A stretch of DNA of 64,000 nt from Elmis aenea (Eukaryota; Arthropoda; Insecta; Coleoptera; Elmidae). The DNA is taken from positions 50,939,494 to 51,003,493 of the forward strand of contig OX393577.1 in assembly GCA_947652605.1 (NCBI GenBank), read 5' to 3'. The notes below the pieces were generated by a model. The model ran no database searches, was not told the origin of the DNA, and saw only the letters and a program-made list of their open reading frames with translations. Shown piece after piece: positions 35,398-44,924 of this stretch. The position numbers and the translations under genes are program-made. Positions within the stretch are counted from its first letter, which is position 1. Every line of letters starts with the position of its first letter.

Positions 35398-35826
35398 CAG
35401 GGTGGGTATTATCAGAGATAGAAAAAAACGAATTACCTCCTTAGTCTCGATTTCTTTTTTCGAGAGGAATTCATTGCCGTAAACAGATTTTTGATATCTT
35501 TTATAATTTTCGAAATATAGCCAAAAATCGATTTTTGGCAATTTTCAAAAATGTTTAATATCTCGCTTAAACGAAAAGATAGAGAAAAACTTTAAAGATA
35601 TTTTTGGCATGGTTTTTGTCCTCAATAAGATAGCGATATTCATTTTTTTACGCATATAAATATTGATGTGTTACATCTGACTTTCTTATTCTAAATGGCA
35701 ACTACAGTTGGCTTTGACATAAATCGAAAGCTTACTTTTTGCGCTTTTCAAAAATATATAATTTGCTTATGGTTGCCATTTAAAATAAGAAAGTCAGGTG
35801 TAGTATATTAATATTTACGTCATTCA
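35398..35826. mobile_element. Truncated palindromic mariner-like element
   Basis: The left arm starts TACAGGGTGGGTATTATCAG and matches 47882-48250. The centre of symmetry is near 35750, marked by TTTAAATGGCAAC-type blocks facing each other. The right arm is lost soon after. Confidence 0.7.
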
Positions 35827-36605
35827 AAAAGTTTGCAACAAATGGAATTTTTTTTTTATAAAAGTTGGTGCATAGTCTAAAACTAATTTTAAGATGAAGA
35901 AAAGTTCAATAAAAAGTTGTAGGACACTAGATTTTAACGATTTTTGAAATATTCGCAAGAGTAAAGTGCCCTTATTTTAAAAGATACAAAAAAAATTATC
36001 AAGAAAAGTTATTTAGAATCTCAAGATAAGGCAAGTTTTAAATTTTGAAGGTCAAATTCCAATTTTTATTTTTTAAGAAATTATTAGATAGGTAGGTACA
36101 TTAAAAAAGGCTGCAACAAATGGAAAAAAAAAATTGATTTCTCAGAAAAATTTTCTTCTTGATAAAAGTTGATGCATGATCTTAAACTAATTTTAAGATA
36201 AAAAAGTTTAATAAAAAGTCATAGGATACTAGATTTTAGTGATTTTTGAAATATTCGCAAAAGTAAAGTGCTTAAAATTTCTTAATAAATAAAAATTGTA
36301 ATTTGACCGTCAAAATTTAAATTAAGCCTTATTTTTAGGTTTTAAATAGCTCTTTTAAAAAAAAAATTGTATCTTAAATTTACAGACGATGTAATAGTAA
36401 TAAAAACTATATTTTTAAGGGCACTTTACTTTTGCTAATATTTCAAAAATCGCTAAAGTCTAGTGTTCTATGACTTTTATAGCACTTTATTTCATCGTAA
36501 AATTAGTTTTACACCATGCACTAACTTTTATCAGGAAAAACGTTTTCTGAAAAATAGATAATAAAAAACTTTTCCATTTGTAGCAGACTTTTTAAATGTA
36601 AAAAT
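35826..36605. repeat. Direct and inverted repeat cluster
   Basis: Two direct ~160-base copies start near 35830 and 36110 (each with CAACAAATGG, AAACTAATTTTAAGAT, ACTAGATTTTA). A third copy is inverted at 36420-36600. A fourth, inverted like the third, lies at 8990-9170. This looks like overlapping or nested arms of one foldback family. Confidence 0.75.
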
Positions 36606-37750
36606 CTATTTAAAAAAAAAATTGAAACAACATGTAACTCACAGTCGTCACAAAATCACAAAAACCAATACTGGTCGACAAATTGAGCTTTGATTATCTC
36701 CTGTGTACATGTGAAAGCATTTTACGACCTAGCAATTTGTTTTGATTGAATGTAATTCGTATTTTACTTTTGTGTGAAATTTCGCATAATTGGTTTAGCC
36801 TCTTCATTGGGCCAACTTGTTCTAGGATTCACGTGTCCCGATTAAGCGATGCCCCCTGTATTTAAATTATTTTAGCAAATTTTTCATACTGTTGGTTTAT
36901 TGATTATAAAATATTATAAAGTAGATGTCGCTTAACATGGAAATTAATGTCTGACGCAAAACTACGCTCGCTATTTAAAATTTTAATATTGTTTAGTATT
37001 TTCATGGAGAACAAGAAAAATCACAAATGCTGATTTTAGACAATTATTCTTGAAGTTATTTAGCTGTGGGTGTATCGCAATCGTTATGAGAAAGAGCAGG
37101 TTATTATTTCCAACAGGATTTATTAACCGCGAACATTTAAATCCCAACTTACTCACTTGCGCTGGCGGGAACAATAACGGTAAACCTATATCGACCTACA
37201 ATTTTCCATCGTTCTCTACTACAAGTCTCGCTTCCTCTTTGACTATTTATTACACATTTTACTATATTTAATATCTTCTAATAATTCCCTTTTACCAGAT
37301 AATGATTACAAAGGGAGTAAGCGAGAAGCCTCCTGCCTCTCTTTCGGTAAGCTAAGCTTTCCCGACACTTAATCTAATAAGTTCCAACGATTTTTTATCT
37401 ATTCGGCGAAATGGAGTCACTCAGGTGTACAAAGTTAACCAAATAACAAAGTTTTAGTACCCAACTTAAAAAATATTTATGTTAAAGATAATAAAAATAC
37501 CACAAAGTTCATATAGAAATTAGCTATATAAACTTTTGTGTTCGGCTTGGAACATTTTTGTAGACCTTTGTTCTATTTTTTGTTTCATGTTTTGTTGTTA
37601 AGGGAAAATAAAAACCTTCTTTATGCTTTTGAGCGTTTTTGGATAGTCGTTTAAAATTATTTCACTTCTATCGCAAAAAAACGTTGCTAGAACTTTTCAT
37701 GCTGAATTTTGAACACGAAATATCTTTTGACTTCTTTTTATACTCAACTT
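36606..37750. other. AT-rich intronic spacer
   Basis: No element end or exon with splice-compatible ends was recognised. Confidence 0.4.
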
Positions 37751-37754
37751 AAAA

Positions 37755-38005
37755 GTAACGACTGCAGGTTTAGGCTCGCGCGGCAGACTGCTATAGCGGG
37801 ATTGACCGCCTCTTCAGTCTTTAGAGGTACAAGGATAGTGGATAAGGATGTGGATAGTTAAGGATTGGCAAGGATAGGTGGAAGTACTGCCACAGCATTT
37901 GCCTCAACTGTAGAAGAAACCGCATAAAACATCCACAATGACAGTCGACCCTGGGATTCGAACCCATGACCTACCGATTGCAAGTTAGGTTGTTAACACA
38001 ACCAT
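37755..38005 (-). mobile_element. tRNA-derived SINE
   Basis: On the minus strand, GGTTCGAATCC (a perfect Pol III B box) lies in a tRNA-like half (TAGGTCATGGGTTCGAATCC, then CAGGGTCGACTG). The A-box half is replaced or lost. A GC-richer unrelated body follows to about 37755 (CTGTGGCAGTACTTCC, GGCGGTCAATCCCGC). No tRNA cloverleaf can be completed. Length about 250 bases. Confidence 0.7.
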
Positions 38006-38154
38006 TTTTTTAAAGTTTTCAATTTAAGTAATAAAAATGTAAAGTGTTCATTTATTCATATTAAACTTTATAGTAGTGCTTGAAAGATGTGATATGTTGT
38101 TACTTAAAGAAACGAGAAGTAAACATTAATATTGGAAAAGGCCTAGGCCAACTA

Positions 38155-38346
38155 TACAGGGTGTCACGAAAGTAATGTATATCACTTAAATCTACTTAAG
38201 TAATAATTTAACAAAACAAATCTGTTATAAAAGGTGTTTTCCTATTTTTTTTTCTGCTCTTCGTAGTATACTCGATTTTGTATTGTTTTTCACAGTATTG
38301 TTGCTATAGCAACAAATTTTCTTTCGGTGAACAGAATACCCTATAT
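38155..38346. mobile_element. Short mariner-like element remnant
   Basis: It starts TACAGGGTGTCACGAAAG and ends GAACAGAATACCCTATATA, giving a TACAGGGT-type end on each side of about 190 bases. Confidence 0.5.
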
Positions 38347-38626
38347 AATTTTAACTATTTTATTCTTTAAGTGTACTTCATATAAGATTGAATTTAGTAT
38401 GCATCTTAATTTAACTGTATTGCAATTTTTAAAAATTACAAAAACTTTAAATGATGCACTTTCAAAAATTATTTAACAACTGTCAAATGATAGTAGAGTT
38501 TTATGTAAGTAAAATTAAACGAAAAACAAGCGGCAACAGACTCAATACCTCTATATTTTTTGGTGAGGAGATTTAGAGTGCAAATTGTATAAAAGTCGCC
38601 CAAATTATTTAAATATTTATAAACTA

Positions 38627-39154
38627 CAAGATGGTTTACCCGGCGTTGCACGGGCGATTACAATTTTAATTACTGTTTTAACTTGAATAAGCCCAATAAT
38701 TCCAAATCATACACAAATGACATACTCTGATCAATCATCTTTTCATTTTCTTATAATTCCTTAAAAAATAACTATTTATTGCTTAAAAATTGAATAATAA
38801 CTCAAGTTTATTTTCTTTCGTCTTGTTTCAATTAAAAATGTGCTAATAAAAATAATACTTCATGTACATTTATTACTAATTGTATACAAAACAATCTTTA
38901 CTTGTGAAATACACCGCGCCGTATCGTGTTATGACCAGGTATTTGCCGACGTAAGATCGAATCCCGTCCAAGTAATTTTTTTTTTTTTTTTAATTGGTAA
39001 TATGTGCTTGTACTTAAAGTTTGGCGTTAGATCTGCAAGGTTCTAAGTAGTAACTGTGCAAAATTTGGTCCCGATCGGTCAACGGACCTAGGATTCTATA
39101 GCGAACAAACAAACAAACAAACAAACAAAAAACAAGCTCTTTTATATATATAGA
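38627..39154 (-). mobile_element. Non-autonomous Helitron 2
   Basis: On the minus strand it begins TCTATATATATAAAAGAGCT with a (GTTT)n run and ends with the hairpin CCCGTGCAACGCCGGGT a few bases before CTTG, mirroring the element at 7809. The core holds a tRNA-like TCGAATCCCGTCC next to a poly-T run, perhaps a captured SINE piece. It has no replicase gene. The 68-codon plus-strand frame inside is not coding. Confidence 0.82.
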
Positions 39155-39338
39155 CTAAAATATAGCCGAAACTTGAGCTGTTAATTATTTGTTTAACAAA
39201 CGCTGTAAGAGGTTTTAAAAGTAGGCTTGGATATTGCTCTGCATTAAATGGGGAGCAATTGTATTTTGTTGCAAATTTTATTTCCTTTAATCAATATTTT
39301 AAAAGATATATGCATTACTTTATTAATATCCTGTACAT

Positions 39339-39584
39339 CAGGGGTTCTAAACCAGGGGACTATGGATTCGTAAGTGGTACGTAAAGCTTTTGCAGGGGGT
39401 GCATGTCAAATACAATGCCCAGAATAAATATATTGGTGGAAAGCAAGAATCAACAATGTTTGCACTAAATATTATGTACCCTATATGGTGTATGCATAAA
39501 TAAGGTACGTTTGAAATAAACCAATTAAATAAGGGGTAGGTATTATGACGCTATACAGTGAGGATAACGGGTGCAGAACCGCTG
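39339..39584. mobile_element. hAT MITE with perfect 8-base duplication
   Basis: The ends CAGGGGTTCTAAACC and GTGCAGAACCGCTG are flanked by CTGTACAT at 39331-39338 and 39585-39592. The ends fit the CAG(G/C)GGTTCT form of the Charlie/SPIN group of hATs. Length 246 bases. Confidence 0.9.
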
Positions 39585-39592
39585 CTGTACAT

Positions 39593-40706
39593 CAATACCC
39601 TCTCGTATGATAATGGATTAAGATTTTCTAAAAATACTTTTGTATAAATTTTAATACAGTAGTAATACTCTTAAAAACAGAATTTCAAATTATCTAGTTT
39701 TGTAATGGTAACAGTTTTACTGTTATAATTAACAAATGACGAATCTATAAATGTGCACGATAACATTGTTAGATGGCTTCTTTGTTCATTTCTTTCGCAA
39801 ATCGTAAAATTTTAATATATCTCGTCTGAAGCACTTATATCTGGTACGTTTTTTAATATTTTAAGGGGCTGTAATGTCAGATATAAATTTTAAATTCGTA
39901 AAAACCGACGTAACATTTCCACAAAGCACATGCTTGAATATTAAACAGATCTTATAAATGAATATAAATGAAGTTTTGCTTCACAAAAACTTCTTAAATT
40001 TTGTTTGAATTTTAATTTATCCCATGTATGCAAATTCACAAAGTCTTTAATATTCTCGGAAAGTTTCAACAACCGTAATTTGACTTAAATGAAAGTTATA
40101 TCTTGCAATGAGTTTAATTACATCACCAAGTTTGCCATTCTGCCGTTGTTATTATTTTATTACTAAAACAGCAGAGTAATATAGAGACGTGAACTACATA
40201 AGTGTTCTTGTGTATCTTGTAGAGTATAAAATTGTTCGGTATTGTTTACAAACGCTTTATTTGAAACGAGTATCAATTTTGACTCGCTTGTTATTATTTC
40301 GCGGAACCAATAAAAACAGATCATCCGAGAAAAATCATTGATACTCGAACAAGTTCGGTATTTTTAGTAACTTTGTTAAACGGGACGCTGCCGCTGATGT
40401 AAGAAAACAATTTCGCCATAACAATTTTCTTTCGATAAGTGGATACCACATTATCAAGTTTTATTATTGGAAACGTTTATTGATTTCAATGTAATGTAGA
40501 CGAAAGTTGAACTTCGCTTAAATGAGTATAAAAAATTAGTCGAACAAGTTTTTTGTTGATTTCGAACCCAAACCAGCGCATACAACAAAACAGTCTAAAT
40601 GAATTTTATAGATGCTGCAGTCACTTTTCTGTCGTGCAGTAACTTATTCTGTCGTACAAACTTCGAGAAAATGAGTTTGTGTTTTCAAAATCATCATCTA
40701 AAAATT
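39593..40706. other. AT-rich intronic spacer with a TATA-like site
   Basis: At about 40530 there is GAGTATAAAAAATTAG in a less repetitive stretch. I could not find an associated coding exon. Nothing else was recognised. Confidence 0.35.
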
Positions 40707-41330
40707 GGGTCTAGGAACATTCCTTGTCCACAATTTTTCGCCTACAATTCGACGCCCACAATTCTTCGCCCAAAACTCTTCGTCCACAATTCTTCGCCCA
40801 CAATTATTCGCCCACAATTCTTTGCCTTCACAATTCTTCGCCCACATTTCTTCCCTTTTACAATTCTTCGCTGCCACAATTTTTCGCCGCCACAATTCTT
40901 CGCCCCTACAATTTTTCGGCGCATACAAGCATATCACAAGTTTTGTTTGTAAATGTGTTTGTTTTTATTAATAAAGTAATTTTTAAAGATTATTTTACAT
41001 TAGCCTAAAGTTGTTTCTTGTATATTAATACTTCTTCTTTTAATATTATGTTTAAAAATTGCTATATAAATAGCGCATGTTGCGATTTTTAATCTTGTTT
41101 ATGTTATTATAGTATGAATAAAAATTAAATTAACCTAACCTTACCTGACCTAACCTAACCTAACTTATTGAAAAATAATCTGTAAAAATTACGTTATAAA
41201 TAAAAACAATCACATTTCCAAATAAAATTTGTGATATGCTTGTATGCGGCGAAAAATTATGGCGGCGAAGAATTGTGGCGGCGAATAATTGTGGGCGAAG
41301 AATTGTGGGCGGAGAATGTTCCGGACACGT
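40706..41330 (+). mobile_element. Minisatellite-ended element, copy 1
   Basis: The left end is GGGTCTAGGAACATTCC followed by about 12 units of a 13-17 base repeat (CACAATTCTTCGCCC). The right end mirrors it with GGCGAAGAATTGTGG units and GAATGTTCCGGACACG. The core near 41133-41166 contains imperfect CCTAA/CCTGA repeats. It is about 600 bases; the core of copy 2 at 55262 is in the opposite orientation. Frames such as KNCGRRIVG across the repeats are artefacts. Confidence 0.8.
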
Positions 41331-41602
41331 TAAAAATTTGCAATAAACATCTAAAATATGTTGTAATTGTTTTGAGTAGTGTATGATAATATTATAACAA
41401 CGAAAATGTTGAGTAAGTATTATTTTTAATGCAATAATCCGATATAACGTCGATAAAAATCAACAAAGTGTAATAGTTCAAAATCCACAAAACATCTTAT
41501 GCAATATCTAATTATGCTAGATAAAATGTGTTTTTGGTTTTTTAATATCTCTTAAAATTAACAAAATAAAGCAAAAACATAAAAAAAATCAATTAATAAA
41601 GC

Positions 41603-42185
41603 CAGGGGGTGGCCAACCTGCGGCTCGCGAGCCACATGCGGCTCTTTGAAGGATTATTTGTGGCTCTCGATAAATGTACCCGAGTTCCCTTTTAATTTTT
41701 GTGCTATTATATTTAAAAAAATTATTATTGTTCCGTATGTGTTTCAAAATGTCTTTTAAATTACCGACAACAAATATGAAAGACTAAGCGCAACGTTGTA
41801 ACAAATTTCATTTCCGTCCAAGTTAAGAATGATATAACTCATCGAAAACTGCGCGAACGAACATAAACAGTGGCGTAATCGTCCGTAATCGACCGACTCC
41901 AGACCGATTTTGACCGATCAGTATTAACTAACCAGCATCTCAAAGAATTACTGAGAAGTGCTGTCACCAATTATTCACCAAATTTTAAAAAATAATTATC
42001 AAGAGAAGTAAAATAAATGTGTTTAATGTTTAATATTTAAATTCAATACACATGTTTTCAATAAATATAATTTCTGTAAAAAAAAAATTTTCAATACCTT
42101 TTTTGCATACCTTTTAATTGCGGCTCGCGAAAAATTTCAAATTTTGAAAAATGGCTCGGACTATCAAGGAGCTTGGCCACCCCTG
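41603..42185. mobile_element. hAT non-autonomous element with GCGGCTCGCGA terminus
   Basis: The ends CAGGGGGTGGCCAACCTGCG and, inverted, CAGGGGTGGCCAAGCTCC sit beside subterminal GCGGCTCGCGAGCC, with GCGGCTCGCGA repeated near the other end. The flanks are AATAAAGC on the left and TAATAAAC on the right, a near match to an 8-base duplication. This end motif is characteristic of hATs found in very distant animals. Confidence 0.85.
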
Positions 42186-42935
42186 TAATAAACTATGGGG
42201 GCTATGACAAGGTTTATTCTAGATTTAAATTTAGCACCAAATTGCGAAATCCCTCTGTTGAACCTTAAATTTGAGACATTTCTGTTGCAGTCTTGCAGTA
42301 ATAGACTTCTTTGTTGTTACTTTAAATCCTTCTGTCGGTTAGAAAAGTGCCTCAATTTTTATATAAATATGCACCAAAGGTTGAAAAACTTTGAGATTAA
42401 TTTCAACAAAAAAAAGTTAAAAAATATAGTAAAGCTAACGATAATGCTAATAATCTATAATGACGTACATAATTTTAAATTGAAATACATGCATATTATT
42501 ATCGACCTTTAATTCCTCGAGTACTTGCTCAGTTTCCTGTAGTGACTGTAATTCTGAGATTTATTTCACGACTAACATGATTAGTCCCTTCACAATATCT
42601 ATGAACGTGTTAATATTGTTTGATATAGTTGCTCAATACCAGCCTTCACTAGCCTGCTCTACAGCGTAGGTGTATAACTAACTCATAAGTCCTATTGTTG
42701 CAGAAAACTTTTATCGGCCGAAGATCTATTTCACGATCGTATATTTAAACCAGGGTACCGCACTTTATATATGAATGACAGTATATTCGTTTGTTAATGC
42801 TCCGGTCCATTGTTCGCGTGATACAATGTCTTTATATAGAGTGGCGTGAAACAACAGTTTGGCACAAAGTTCAACATGTTTTCATAAAACGTAAAACGCA
42901 GCTGGAAATTAAAAAAAATATATGTAATCCTACAT
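42186..42935. other. AT-rich intronic spacer
   Basis: A 105-codon frame at 42195-42512 has no recognisable domain and lies directly against the hAT end. I do not count it as a gene. Confidence 0.4.
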
Positions 42936-42946
42936 ATACAGAGTGG

Positions 42947-43190
42947 CCCTGCTAAGACGAATTATTCGATAAATCTGTGTTCAATTAAAAATGAAATCGT
43001 TTAAAATATTAAAAAAGTACACGTGTTCTATCACTTTTAAACTGTATTTTTTACCTAATTAATTCAAAAATAAAAATATTGGAAACAAAATTTTTGCACA
43101 ATTTTTTATTTAAAGAAAACTGACATGTACATGTTTATAATTTAGAAAAATGGATCGAGCATAAAAACACCCTGTTTGTTATTTTAAAAG
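42947..43190. mobile_element. Mariner-like element remnant
   Basis: The left end is TATACAGAGTGGCCCTGC and the right end is AAAACACCCTGTTTG, about 240 bases apart, with TTGGAAACAAAATTTTTGC inside. It has no coding remnant. Confidence 0.5.
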
Positions 43191-43228
43191 TTGGGCTAAT
43201 CAGCAACCTCTCTGACACTATTGTCATT

Positions 43229-43616
43229 TAATAGTATATTACATAACAAGAGTTGTAAGAAGCATATTACGCGGCTTCTTGCGTAATAGATTTACAACTC
43301 GTGTTATGTAGCTTACTTTTTCTACGACCACATAATATCTACGATTTTAACGGCTTTTTGGCTAATATACACACATGTAATTACGTTGTGTTGTCAATTT
43401 TGAGTTAAGCCCACTTTGACATTTCTAGACAAGTGTGCGTTTTTCTTACCGTGCGTTATAACTCACTTACAATATGCATGCAGGAAGTCTTTGACGTGAG
43501 TCTACTTTAATAATTTCTTTAAAAAACTGTGCTTTTTGCTTACCGTGCGTAAGGACCACTAACTATGCATGCAGGCTGTACGGTACGAGTCATTTACATT
43601 AGTGGTCGTAGAAAAA
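43229..43616 (+). repeat. Dispersed foldback-type repeat, copy 2
   Basis: Same order and orientation as 27881-28316, with a shortened hairpin near 43265 (deletion of about 50 bases). It lacks a clear target duplication at its edges. Confidence 0.78.
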
Positions 43617-44127
43617 GCTACAAAGAAATTTGTTCTAGCATTGTTAATATTAAATAGTTTTACAGTTGTAAATATTATCGAAATTTACAGTTGTAAATAT
43701 TATCGAAAAAAAAAGATCGATTATTAGTATAAAAACGATATAAAGTTTTTTAAAGGACATTTGATTTTTAATTTAAAAAATACTCAGGTTAGACTATCGA
43801 TGCACCAAAAAACAACACTCTGTATAGTTGCAAATAAATGCAAAAATATAAGTAATGACCAAAAATGTTTTAAACAAAACTGTTTTTTGTTATCAAGTGA
43901 TTTATTATTCAAAAAAGAAAAACAAGTGCTTCCTGTTCCGGTGTATGAATATCTACGAAGGCTTGGTAGGGCCATTTAATTATATTAGGCATGTGTTCCT
44001 TTACCCAAATGGAAATTATTGTTGAAAGTTTATCATGGGCGAGGGGGGCGATCTGATAAAAAAAAATTAAATCAGAATAGGTTATGCCATTTTGGAAAAT
44101 GCTTACGTACTCTACAAAATCTAACTT
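43617..44127. other. AT-rich intronic spacer
   Basis: GGGGGGCGATCTGATAAAAA near 44046 is the inverse of a block near 6677. No gene was recognised. Confidence 0.4.
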
Positions 44128-44378
44128 ACTTACTTACTTACTTAATCCTAAAGCCTATCTACCTATGAAGGTGTAAGGCGTAAGGACACATTCTTTTTTT
44201 TCTGGAGTTTAGGTCTTTTTGTGTTTTCCTTTTTTTTTATTTCCTTTCGCATGTCTTTTTTCATTGCTTGTGTCATATCCGATGTCCTCTTGTTTTCTTT
44301 TCTTATTTCGTTTTTTTTAAATTTATTTTTTTTCTCGTGTCCTTTTTCTTTGCCTGTATCGTTGTCCTAATATTTCTG

Positions 44379-44843
44379 TTATTCTTTAATATCACTTTTT
44401 TGGAGGTTGATGGTTTTATTTTCTTTCAAATTTTCCTGCTCCCCGTCCCATCTCCATTCTTTTCCATCAATTGTGATCTTTTGATATCCTATTTTCGTTG
44501 TTCTTCCTTTGTGTCTCTCTTCGTCCGCTATTTGTTTAAGCTTCTTTTGAATTTCCAGTTCGTCTTTTTTCATTTCGTTGTTTATATATATTATTTCTTG
44601 GAGTTGTTTTAACTTATAGTTGTTTTTCATTACCTTTTCTTTTTCTAGTGGTTTGACTAGTTCTAACTTACATGCTTTTGTTCCTATCTGTATGACGTAT
44701 TTAATCTGAACTTTTATACCTGTTACTCTTTCTATAGGGTTTTTTAGCAATTCATTTTTCCGTCTCAGTTTCTTCAGTTTTTCTTGATATGACCTCTGGT
44801 CATGTTTTATTTTTTGTATGTCTCTCATCACTTCCTTGATCAT
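44379..44843 (-). CDS. ORF1-like coiled-coil protein of a non-LTR retrotransposon
   Basis: This is a 154-residue basic, lysine/glutamate-rich frame with an ATG at 44843. Residues ~1-35 (MIKEVMRDIQKIKHDQ, then YQEKLKKLRRKNELLKN) have heptad character. Residues ~36-70 hold a conserved ORF1-type core (RVTGIKVQIKYVIQIG, KACKLELVKPLEKEKV). Residues ~80-135 include LQEIIYINNEMKKDELEIQ, EERHKGRTTKIGYQKI, and DGKEWRWD. This pattern is typical of ORF1 proteins of beetle LINEs, which bind RNA in the retrotransposition particle. A likely N-terminal part is on the far side of the LINE insertion at 46393-46513, so the present protein is truncated. It is probably not a host gene. Confidence 0.65.
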   Translation of the reverse strand: MIKEVMRDIQKIKHDQRSYQEKLKKLRRKNELLKNPIERVTGIKVQIKYVIQIGTKACKLELVKPLEKEKVMKNNYKLKQLQEIIYINNEMKKDELEIQKKLKQIADEERHKGRTTKIGYQKITIDGKEWRWDGEQENLKENKTINLQKSDIKE

Positions 44844-44924
44844 GTTCGAAAGCGTATCTGTTTTATCTTCTTACTCTTTTTTTTTGAGGTGCCCTGTTTA
44901 TCTTTTTACTCTTTTTATTCCCTT

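Noticed and set aside
37924..38000. Functional tRNA gene
   Set aside because: The B box is perfect but no acceptor or D stems can be formed and an unrelated body follows; a SINE explains it better.
40698..40971. Several overlapping frames with repeated KNCGRRIVG or FFAHNSSPTILRP units, also at 55187-55940
   Set aside because: They are translations of a 13-17 base minisatellite in all frames, with no start context or codon bias.
41133..41166. Interstitial telomere left by chromosome fusion
   Set aside because: The same short repeat tract occurs in the inverted second copy of the element at 55493, so it belongs to a transposable unit.
40706..41330. CRISPR-like array
   Set aside because: The units have no spacers of constant length and the genome is eukaryotic; the arrays are tandem minisatellites in mirror orientation.
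44268..44612. Hydrophobic 114-codon plus-strand frame resembling a membrane protein
   Set aside because: It is antisense to the lysine-rich LINE ORF1 frame; the phenylalanine runs come from complementing AAA/GAA codons.
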